The position numbers were made by a program, and so were the translations under genes. From assembly GCA_900548565.1 (NCBI GenBank), contig URKV01000068.1:1-9668 (forward strand): DNA of 9,668 nt. The letters are read 5' to 3'. The stretch is from an uncultured Collinsella sp. (GTDB taxonomy: Bacteria; Actinomycetota; Coriobacteriia; Coriobacteriales; Coriobacteriaceae). The notes below the pieces were generated by a model, which did no database searches, was not told the DNA's origin, and saw nothing but the letters and a program-made list of their open reading frames with translations. This document shows positions 1-5,269 of the stretch, piece after piece. Numbering within the stretch: position 1 is the first letter of the stretch; every line of letters begins with the position of its first letter.

Positions 1-43
1 TGCTCAGGAGTCTCGTGGGCTCGGAGATGTGTATAAGAGACAG
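1..43. other. Nextera/Tn5 sequencing adapter (contamination)
   Basis: Bases 10-43 match the Nextera read-2 transposase adapter, ending in the 19-bp Tn5 mosaic end (25-43, AGATGTGTATAAGAGACAG). Bases 2-9 (GCTCAGGA) are the reverse complement of an i7 index (TCCTGAGC), preceded by one P7 base. This is library sequence, not genome. Any reading frame crossing it is spurious. Confidence 0.98.
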
Positions 44-536
44 TGATAGAGCCGTCGGCCGCGCGTCCGCAGTCGCGCTTGGTCTCGGTCTCGTGGAGTG
101 GGCCGATGCCCAGGTAATCGACCAAACTCATGTCGGCGGTCTTGACGTACTCGAGCATTTCCTCGCAGCGGGCCGAAAGGCCCACGATGGCATCGGGGCC
201 CAGCAGCTTGCGACAGACCTCGACGGGAATATCGCTCTGACCCACGTGCACGCCGTCGACAGCAATACCCTGCTCGCGCGCGGCAAGCACACAGTCCAGA
301 CGGTCGTCGATGAGCAAGGCGACCTGACCGGTCTTGCCGGCCCGTGCGATTGCCTGCGCGGCGTCGCCGGTCAGCGCGATGATCTCGCGGGCACTTGCCA
401 CCTTGGAGCGCACCTGGATGCAGGTAAAGCCGGCGTCGAGTGCCTGGGCCACCACATCGCCCACGGGGCGTCCGAGGGTGTTTTCGGGGCCGAGCACCAG
501 ATAGGCCGAGATATCAAGGTTGTCGCGGATGCTCAT
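44..536 (-). CDS. thiE: Thiamine phosphate synthase ThiE, partial (C-terminus cut by contig edge)
   Basis: Joins hydroxyethylthiazole phosphate to hydroxymethylpyrimidine pyrophosphate to give thiamine phosphate in the cytoplasm. About 164 codons are present of a family length near 210-220, so the C-terminal quarter with the phosphate-binding loop is missing because the contig ends. Visible TIM-barrel motifs in order are QVRSK (41-45), LIDDRLD (75-81), DGVHVGQSD (94-102), VGLS (118-121), YLGIGP (141-146) and TETKRD (150-155); these are the pyrophosphate/Mg and substrate-binding segments of ThiE. The ATG at 536 has an AGGAGG ribosome site six bases upstream and overlaps the stop of the preceding gene as ATGA, which suggests translational coupling. 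It is the third gene of the TPP-riboswitch operon. What follows it, for example thiD, is not in the window. Confidence 0.95.
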
Positions 537-874
537 CGTGCTTCCTCCTGCTTTTTGATTTGTGCTTCCATGCGCTCGAGTTTGCCGGTCATGGTGTCGG
601 TAAATCCGGGTCGAATATCGGCTTTGAGCGCGACTTCGGTGCGGATGCCCTTGCTCGCCAACACAAAGGTCGCGTCGCGCACGACCTGCATGACCTCGTC
701 CCAGTCGCCCTCGATCTCGGTGAACATCGAGGTGGTGCGGTTGGGAAGACCGCTCTCGCGAATGACGCGCACGACCTCGGCGACCTCGGCGGACAGCTCA
801 TCGCCGGTGCCGCATGGGGCGATGGCCACGGCGACGAGCGTGTTCATGCCGGCATTGGTTGCGGGCTCGGACAT
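533..874 (-). CDS. Thiamine-binding protein, MTH1187/YkoF-like family
   Basis: This 113-residue protein matches the small MTH1187 / thiamine-binding family (ferredoxin-like fold, PF01910 type). The core begins at MNTLVAVAIAP (from residue 10), followed by GTGDELSAEVAEVV, the SMFTEIEGDWDEVMQVV helix and a basic tail. Family members bind thiamine or its pyrimidine part; whether it buffers, delivers or senses the ligand is unknown. The start at 874 is chosen because GAGGAGG, lying in the last codons of thiM, precedes it. The internal ATG at 847 fits the family core better but has no ribosome site, so residues 1-9 are a short extension. It begins 3 nt after thiM and ends in a 4-nt overlap with thiE, so it belongs to the thiamine operon. 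Single-domain proteins like this have also been annotated only as DUF77. Confidence 0.85.
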   Translation of the reverse strand: MSEPATNAGMNTLVAVAIAPCGTGDELSAEVAEVVRVIRESGLPNRTTSMFTEIEGDWDEVMQVVRDATFVLASKGIRTEVALKADIRPGFTDTMTGKLERMEAQIKKQEEAR

Positions 875-877
875 GGC

Positions 878-1717
878 TTATGCCTCCTCGAGCTCGAGTT
901 GGTTATCGGCGATGTCCTGGGCGGTTGCGCGATAGAGCTCGTCGATAAAGGCGACCTTAAAGCTTGCCGGGGCATCGGCGACAGCGGCGGCACGCGTGCC
1001 GGCAACGTTGTAGACGGCGGTGCTACAGATGGCTGCCGTAAACGGATCGGCAGCGCAGGCGTACACAGCCAGCACACCGCCCTGCGAACAACCGCAGCCG
1101 GTGATCTTGGACATGAGCGGGCTGCCGCCGTAGGACTTGGCTACCGTCGTGCCGTCGGTGATCAGGTCGACTTCGCCCGAGACCACTACGGCGCCGCCGG
1201 TGTAGCGAGCGAGCGCCACAGCGGCATCGCGGGCGGCGTCGACCGTGTCGGTGGTATCGACACCGCGCACGCGGCTCAGATCGGCTGCCTCGCCCTCAAG
1301 ACCCCACAGGCCGGCGAGCGCGATGATCTCGGAGGCGTTGCCGCGCACGATGGCGGGCTTGTACTGCTTGAGTTCGTTTACCAGCTGGGTACGCAGGCTA
1401 CCGATGCCCAGACCCACCGGATCGAGCACCCAGGGCTTGCCGGCGTCGTGTGCCGCCTTGGCCGCGCGGGGAATCGTCTGTTCGTAGATGGGGAAGAGCG
1501 TGCCCATGTTGAGATAGATGGCGCCGCCGCCGGCAACGAGCGCCTCGCCCTCGTCGGGCAGATAGACCATGGCGGCCGAACCGCCCACGGCGAGCTGCGC
1601 GTTGGCGACAAAGTCGATCGTCACCGTGTTGGTGATGGAGCCGGCCATCGGATTGGTGGCGCGAATCTCCTCCACGGCCTTGACCATATGTTGCTTAAGC
1701 TGTTCCGAATCAATCAC
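878..1717 (-). CDS. thiM: Hydroxyethylthiazole kinase ThiM
   Basis: ATP-dependent phosphorylation of 4-methyl-5-(2-hydroxyethyl)thiazole, the thiazole salvage step of thiamine synthesis, in the cytoplasm. The 279-residue product carries ribokinase-like ThiM motifs: ITNTVTIDFVAN (28-39), VLDPVGLG (97-104), IVRGNASEI (123-131) and the anion-hole/catalytic segment ITGCGCSQGG (205-214) with the expected cysteine at 210. The usual segment is TGTGC or TGAGC followed by a hydrophobic residue; TGCGCSQGG is a mild variant. I place the start at the GTG at 1717, eight bases after AAGGAGG (1733-1726). The open frame extends upstream, but that part lies in the terminator and riboswitch and has no ribosome site. 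First gene of the operon under the TPP riboswitch; the next gene starts after 3 nt. Confidence 0.95.
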   Translation of the reverse strand: MIDSEQLKQHMVKAVEEIRATNPMAGSITNTVTIDFVANAQLAVGGSAAMVYLPDEGEALVAGGGAIYLNMGTLFPIYEQTIPRAAKAAHDAGKPWVLDPVGLGIGSLRTQLVNELKQYKPAIVRGNASEIIALAGLWGLEGEAADLSRVRGVDTTDTVDAARDAAVALARYTGGAVVVSGEVDLITDGTTVAKSYGGSPLMSKITGCGCSQGGVLAVYACAADPFTAAICSTAVYNVAGTRAAAVADAPASFKVAFIDELYRATAQDIADNQLELEEA

Positions 1718-1739
1718 TGCACATGCCTCCTTGGCATAG

Positions 1740-1769
1740 AAAAGGGGCGCTGTGCATAGACAGCGCCCC
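1740..1769 (-). terminator. Terminator hairpin of the TPP riboswitch
   Basis: On the minus strand GGGGCGCTGT (1769-1760) pairs perfectly with ACAGCGCCCC (1753-1744) across a six-base loop and is followed by four U (1743-1740). It lies between the TPP aptamer and the thiM ribosome site, where a riboswitch expression platform is expected, so TPP binding probably favours this terminator. The U-run is short, so termination may be partial. Confidence 0.75.
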
Positions 1770-1782
1770 TGTAAAGGCGGCG

Positions 1783-1874
1783 TGCTCCCTACGCCAGCAT
1801 TAACTGACAGGTTCAAAGGATTGGGCCCTATGCCCTCTCAGCCTTGTGGTTTGCACCGCCGGCACTCCCGCATC
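1783..1874 (-). ncRNA. TPP riboswitch (THI element)
   Basis: Read on the minus strand, the conserved TPP aptamer blocks occur in the right order: GGGAGTGCC (P2 5' side, near 1869-1861), GGCTGAGAGGGC with the invariant CTGAGA at 1841-1836, then CCTTTGAACCTG, GTTAATGCTGGCG and the closing CGTAGGGAG. CTGAGA contacts the pyrimidine of TPP. The apparent P1 helix is short (about three pairs, UGC with GCA). It lies upstream of thiM and a terminator hairpin, so high TPP should shut off the thiM-thiE operon. Confidence 0.96.
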
Positions 1875-1890
1875 GAATCTGTTGTTCCCT

Positions 1891-1896
1891 ATACTA
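1891..1896 (-). promoter_or_regulatory. Possible -10 of the thiamine operon promoter
   Basis: TAGTAT on the minus strand lies about 17 bases upstream of the riboswitch 5' end, where a transcript covering the aptamer would start. No good -35 is seen: the hexamer 17 bases upstream is poor and lies inside the neighbouring REP arm. Tentative. Confidence 0.25.
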
Positions 1897-1900
1897 GCGC

Positions 1901-2002
1901 ACCTGCCAAAAAGGGACAGATTTATTTTGGCAGGTGGCGACAGGGGCGCTGCATTTTCCCAGATAAAACCTGCCAAAATAAACCTGTCCCTTATTGGCAG
2001 GT
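1901..2002. repeat. REPIN-like inverted pair of 35-bp palindromic repeats
   Basis: Arm 1 (1901-1935) and arm 2 (1968-2002) are reverse complements at 33 of 35 positions, separated by a 32-bp spacer. Each arm is itself bounded by an inverted repeat, ACCTGCCAAAA with TTTTGGCAGGT in arm 1 and slightly degraded in arm 2, around a GGGACAG(A/G) core. Two REP-type units in inverted orientation are the definition of a REPIN, a non-autonomous element normally mobilised by a RAYT (Y1-type) transposase; none is encoded here. It sits between the divergent thiamine operon and the HAD gene. The structure is seen directly; assignment to RAYT is inference. Confidence 0.75.
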
Positions 2003-2005
2003 CGT

Positions 2006-2011
2006 TACAAT
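2006..2011 (+). promoter_or_regulatory. Possible -10 for the HAD-LysR transcript
   Basis: TACAAT lies 31 bases before the HAD start codon and immediately after the second REP arm. No -35 with normal spacing is recognisable; the region where it should be is inside the repeat. Tentative. Confidence 0.3.
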
Positions 2012-2042
2012 AGACGGGATAAAGAATGACCGAGGGGACCTT

Positions 2043-2951
2043 ATGATCAAACTTGTGCTGACCGATATGGACGATACGCTGATTCCTGCTGGACACGATG
2101 GCGCCAGCGACTGCGCCATCGAGGGCATTCATGCCATGCAGGCGGCGGGCCTGCATTTTGGCCCGGTTTCGGGTCGCCAGCCGTCCGCGATGAGCTGGAT
2201 GTTCCGCAATCGCTCCGAGTGCTTCTCGACCGGTGCGTTTTGCAACGGCCAGGTGATGTTTGTCGATGGCGAGGCGGTTGCCTCGCGCGCAACTGATAAC
2301 GATGCCCTTATGCGCCTGGCCGACTACCTGGAGCAAGAGACCGACGATACCTATTTGAAGGTCTACCGTCTGGGTGATGACTTTTGGGACAACGACGCCT
2401 ATTGCGTGACAAGCGATCCCGAGCGTGTGCGTCGCGCCATGGAGTCGGGCGGCAACGCATGGCTCAAAGGCGAAGAGGCTCCGTGCCGTCCCGTTGTCGA
2501 TGATGCCCCGGTATACAAGGCGAATATCTGGAGCGCCCGCTCGCGTGAGGAGCTCGCGGAGCTACGTGAGCGCGTTGCCGCTGAGGTACCGGAGCTCTCA
2601 CTCGTGTTTCCCAACAACCGCGTGCGCCTGTTCGACGTTCTTCCGACCGGCTGGGACAAGGGCTGTGCTGCGCTGGAGCTGGCGCGCGCTTTGGGCCTGA
2701 CGCCCGACGAGGTGGCCGTATTCGGCGATTCCGATAACGATTTGCCCATGATCGATGCCGTTCCCAATTCCGTTGCAGTCGCCAATGCCAATGAGGCCGT
2801 CACGGCTGCCGCGCGCTGGCATATCGGCGCCGCGGCAGATGATGCGGTCGCCGGGGCTCTGCATCAGATTGCCGCCTGCGCCGCGACGGGGGAGATGCCG
2901 CCGTTTATGCGTCAGGAGGGTGCAGCCGACGCGAATTTCGCGAACAGCTAA
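2043..2951 (+). CDS. Cof-type HAD-superfamily (class IIB) hydrolase
   Basis: A 302-residue cytoplasmic HAD phosphatase of the Cof/YwpJ type, probably acting on a small phosphorylated metabolite; the substrate cannot be read from sequence. HAD motif I is DMDDT (8-12, nucleophile D8 and acid/base D10), motif II SGR (43-45), motif III lysine K206 in GWDKG, and motif IV GDSDND (228-233), with a large C2-type cap between motifs II and III. Family proteins are near 270 residues; the excess is a C-terminal tail of about 25-30 residues. The ATG at 2043 is chosen because family members begin directly with the motif I strand (MIKLVLTD) and a weak GAGGGG site lies seven bases upstream. Its stop overlaps the ribosome site of the LysR gene, so the two are probably co-transcribed. 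Confidence 0.9.
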   Translation: MIKLVLTDMDDTLIPAGHDGASDCAIEGIHAMQAAGLHFGPVSGRQPSAMSWMFRNRSECFSTGAFCNGQVMFVDGEAVASRATDNDALMRLADYLEQETDDTYLKVYRLGDDFWDNDAYCVTSDPERVRRAMESGGNAWLKGEEAPCRPVVDDAPVYKANIWSARSREELAELRERVAAEVPELSLVFPNNRVRLFDVLPTGWDKGCAALELARALGLTPDEVAVFGDSDNDLPMIDAVPNSVAVANANEAVTAAARWHIGAAADDAVAGALHQIAACAATGEMPPFMRQEGAADANFANS

Positions 2952-2961
2952 GGAGACAGCC

Positions 2962-3858
2962 ATGAAGCTCCAGCAGCTCAGATATGTCGTCAAAGTTGCC
3001 GAATGCGGCAGCATTACCGAGGCCTCGCGCCGTCTCTTTGTGTCGCAGCCTTCGATTACCGCGTCGATTCGCGATCTCGAAAACGAGATGGGTGTGCACA
3101 TCTTTGAGCGCACCAACAAGGGCGTCATTGTGTCCGAGGAAGGCGAGACCTTCTTGGGCTACGCGCGCCAGGTGCTCGACCAGGCCGACCTGCTCGAGGG
3201 CAGGTACAAAGGCACGTCCGAGCAGGTGCCGCATTTTAGTGTGAGCTGTCAGCATTATTCCTTTGCCGTTAACGCGTTTGTTGACGTGATCCGCGAGTTC
3301 GATGCCGCGCGTTACGACTTTACCCTGCGCGAGGAACAGACTCACGAGATTATCGAGGACGTCGCGCATATGAAAAGTGAACTGGGCATCCTGTATCTGT
3401 CGGAGCACAATCGCGAGGTCATCGAGCGCATGCTGGCGGCCAACGAGCTCGTATTCGAAGGACTCTTCTGCGCTACGCCGCATGTCTTTGTGTGCTCCGA
3501 CCATCCGCTGGCGGACCACGCCAGCGTGACGCTCGAAGATCTCGAGGACTACCCGTTCCTGTCCTATGAGCAGGGCAGCTATAACTCGTTTTATTATTCC
3601 GAGGAACTGACCTCGACCTTTGAGCGTCGCAAGAATATCCGCGTGCGCGACCGTGCGACGTTGTTCAATCTGGCCATGGGCCTTAACGGCTACACGGTTT
3701 GTTCGGGCGTGATCAGCCATGAACTTAACGGCCCCGGCATTATCTCCATTCCGCTCGATGTAGACGAGTACATGGAGATCGGCATCATCACGCGCAAGAA
3801 CACGACACTTACGCGCTACGGGCAGGCCTATATCGAAGCGATTCGTCAGCACATCTAG
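2962..3858 (+). CDS. LysR-family transcriptional regulator (MetR/CmbR-like)
   Basis: A 298-residue DNA-binding regulator. The N-terminal winged helix-turn-helix is clear: MKLQQLRYVVKVAECGSITE (1-20), then SRRLFVSQPSITASIRDLENEMG with the recognition helix near residues 27-45, then HIFERTNKGV and the linker helix. The rest is a periplasmic-binding-protein-like effector domain (about 90-295). The MKLQQLRYVVKVAE opening resembles LysR proteins that control methionine and cysteine genes in Firmicutes (MetR/MtaR, CmbR). The ATG at 2962 has AGGAGA five bases upstream, overlapping the HAD stop. The methionine-synthase-like gene follows after 155 bp containing a dyad operator, so I infer it is the regulated target. 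The effector is unknown; O-acetylserine or homocysteine-type ligands are typical of the group. Confidence 0.93.
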   Translation: MKLQQLRYVVKVAECGSITEASRRLFVSQPSITASIRDLENEMGVHIFERTNKGVIVSEEGETFLGYARQVLDQADLLEGRYKGTSEQVPHFSVSCQHYSFAVNAFVDVIREFDAARYDFTLREEQTHEIIEDVAHMKSELGILYLSEHNREVIERMLAANELVFEGLFCATPHVFVCSDHPLADHASVTLEDLEDYPFLSYEQGSYNSFYYSEELTSTFERRKNIRVRDRATLFNLAMGLNGYTVCSGVISHELNGPGIISIPLDVDEYMEIGIITRKNTTLTRYGQAYIEAIRQHI

Positions 3859-3904
3859 ACTGCTGCGTTCTGCACGGGTCAAATCTCTTTATGGCAGTCC
3901 AAAC

Positions 3905-3927
3905 TGATATAGGAAGCATCTATATCA
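3905..3927 (+). promoter_or_regulatory. LysR-type dyad operator upstream of core metE
   Basis: A perfect 8-bp inverted repeat, TGATATAG (3905-3912) and CTATATCA (3920-3927), separated by seven bases. The inner part, TATAG-N7-CTATA, has the arm sequence and spacing I recall for the streptococcal MetR/MtaR box, and is a LysR T-N11-A-type site. It lies in an AT-rich island between the LysR gene and the gene it should regulate. Function is inferred. Confidence 0.65.
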
Positions 3928-3930
3928 AAC

Positions 3931-3947
3931 TGTTATAAACATATATT
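3931..3947 (+). promoter_or_regulatory. Likely promoter of the core metE gene
   Basis: Two overlapping -10 candidates follow the dyad: TGTTATAAA (3931-3939, an extended -10) and TATATT (3942-3947). Neither has a good -35; the dyad occupies that position, as at activator-dependent LysR promoters. Which one is used cannot be decided from the sequence. Confidence 0.4.
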
Positions 3948-3959
3948 TTACGATGTCCA

Positions 3960-3973
3960 TATGAGCGCTCATA
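3960..3973. repeat. Perfect 14-bp palindrome in the core metE leader
   Basis: TATGAGCGCTCATA is self-complementary over its full length. It lies downstream of the promoter candidates and 40 bases before the start codon, so it could be a second regulator site. It is too compact for a stable RNA hairpin. Confidence 0.5.
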
Positions 3974-4013
3974 CTCTGTCCCAGTAAAGCAACCAATGCA
4001 AAGGGAGATATCT

Positions 4014-5147
4014 ATGAGCACTTCGATTCAACCGAACGCGCCGTTTCGCGCCGATATCGTCGGCAGCTTTCTTCGTCCGCAGGCTGTAAAGGACGCCCGT
4101 GCCGCCTATGTCGCGGGTAAACTCGACGCTTCCGGCCTTAAGGCCGTCGAGGACGATGCCATTCGCGATTTGGTGGCCAAGCAGAAGGCCGCCGGCCTGC
4201 AGGTGATCACCGATGGCGAGTTCCGCCGCAGCTACTGGCACCTCGATTTTATGTGGGGCCTCAACGGCATTGAGCGCCGCACCTCACGCACGGGTTATAT
4301 GTTCCATGATGAGGAGACGACGGCCGACACCGCCGTGGTTACTGGTCCCATTAGCGGCGAGAACCACCCGTTCGTCGAGCATTTTAAGTTCGTCAAGGCG
4401 CTTGAGGGGGAGGGCCAGGTCGCACGCCAGACCATTCCGGCGCCGATCCAGACGTTCTCTGAGGTCACGCTCGATCGCTGCGACGGCCAGCAGGAGAGCC
4501 TGCGCGCTGTCTATAAGACCGATGAGGAACTTGCCGACGCCATTGCGGCCGCTTATCGCACGGTGATCGCCGACCTGTACGCAGCAGGCTGCCGCAACAT
4601 CCAATTTGATGACTGCACCTGGGGCATCTATTGCGATACCGACTTTGTGTCCAAGACCGGCATGAGCCCGGTTGACCTGCAAAAGGTGAGCGAGCTGGGC
4701 GTGGCGCTCAACAATGCCGCCATCGCGGGCAAGCCCGACGATCTGGTTATCAACACGCACGTGTGCCGCGGCAACTATCACTCCACGTATGCCTTCGAGG
4801 GTGGTTACGATCCCATTGCGCCGTACCTGTTCGCACATGAGAACGTCGACGCGTTCTACCTTGAGTTCGATACGCCACGCGCCGGTGGCTTTGAGCCGCT
4901 CAAGTACGTTGCTCCCGGCAAGAAGGTCGTGCTGGGCCTGGTGACCACCAAGGCGGCAGAGCTCGAGAACGAGGATGTTATCGTCGAGCGCATCCGCGAG
5001 GCGGCAAAGTACGTGCCGCTCGAGAACCTGTATCTGTCTCCGCAGTGTGGCTTTGCCAGCTGCGAGATTGGCAATAAGCTGACCGAGGACGAGCAGTGGG
5101 CAAAGATTGCGCTGGTCGGGCGTATTGCCGAGCGCGTTTGGAAATAG
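4014..5147 (+). CDS. Core (MetE C-terminal-type) methionine synthase, YxjG/YxjH-like
   Basis: A 377-residue cytoplasmic zinc methyltransferase corresponding to the catalytic C-terminal half of cobalamin-independent methionine synthase; full MetE is about 750 residues and its N-terminal half is absent. It should methylate homocysteine or a related thiol. The methyl donor is uncertain, because the missing half helps bind methyl-tetrahydrofolate in full MetE. Zinc ligands are visible: H249 and C251 in INTHVCRGN, E284 in YLEFD and C345 in LSPQCGF. The E-to-C distance (61) equals that of E. coli MetE, but the C-to-E distance (33) is longer than its 22. IQFDD and ITDGEFRR are further family motifs. 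The start at 4014 follows AAGGGAGA; an in-frame ATG at 3996 lacks a ribosome site. Probably regulated by the upstream LysR protein. Confidence 0.88.
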   Translation: MSTSIQPNAPFRADIVGSFLRPQAVKDARAAYVAGKLDASGLKAVEDDAIRDLVAKQKAAGLQVITDGEFRRSYWHLDFMWGLNGIERRTSRTGYMFHDEETTADTAVVTGPISGENHPFVEHFKFVKALEGEGQVARQTIPAPIQTFSEVTLDRCDGQQESLRAVYKTDEELADAIAAAYRTVIADLYAAGCRNIQFDDCTWGIYCDTDFVSKTGMSPVDLQKVSELGVALNNAAIAGKPDDLVINTHVCRGNYHSTYAFEGGYDPIAPYLFAHENVDAFYLEFDTPRAGGFEPLKYVAPGKKVVLGLVTTKAAELENEDVIVERIREAAKYVPLENLYLSPQCGFASCEIGNKLTEDEQWAKIALVGRIAERVWK

Positions 5148-5194
5148 CGCTAGCGTTTGCAGGTGGCGGCGCGTGCGAGGTACTGCATATCGCG

Positions 5195-5200
5195 TACAAT
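5195..5200 (+). promoter_or_regulatory. Possible -10 of the uraA promoter
   Basis: TACAAT lies 70 bases before the uraA start, with no clear -35. No terminator is visible after the core metE gene, so uraA may also be read through from it. Confidence 0.3.
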
Positions 5201-5269
5201 GGTTCGGATCGTATCGTTCGGGCAGGTTATCCGATATGCCTGATCGCCCTTCCATTCGAAAGGACTTCC

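Noticed and set aside
15..935. 306-codon plus-strand open frame at the left end
   Set aside because: It starts inside the adapter and is antisense to thiE and the thiamine-binding gene, both with clear motifs and ribosome sites. Long antisense frames are expected at this GC content.
440..1759. 439-codon plus-strand open frame
   Set aside because: Antisense to thiM and its operon partners; Gly/His/Arg-rich low-complexity translation with no recognisable domain.
1718..1816. Upstream extension of thiM to an ATG at 1816
   Set aside because: It would translate through the terminator hairpin and the 3' end of the TPP aptamer and has no ribosome site; the GTG at 1717 does.
1901..2002. CRISPR array or tandem-repeat interpretation of the 35-bp units
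   Set aside because: There are only two units and they are inverted, not direct, with a single 32-bp spacer and no cas genes.
1752..2042. Upstream extension of the HAD frame
   Set aside because: It crosses the riboswitch and REPIN. The HAD motif I strand begins directly after the ATG at 2043.
4284..5255. 323-codon minus-strand open frame
   Set aside because: Exact antisense shadow of the core metE gene, whose zinc ligands are intact on the plus strand.
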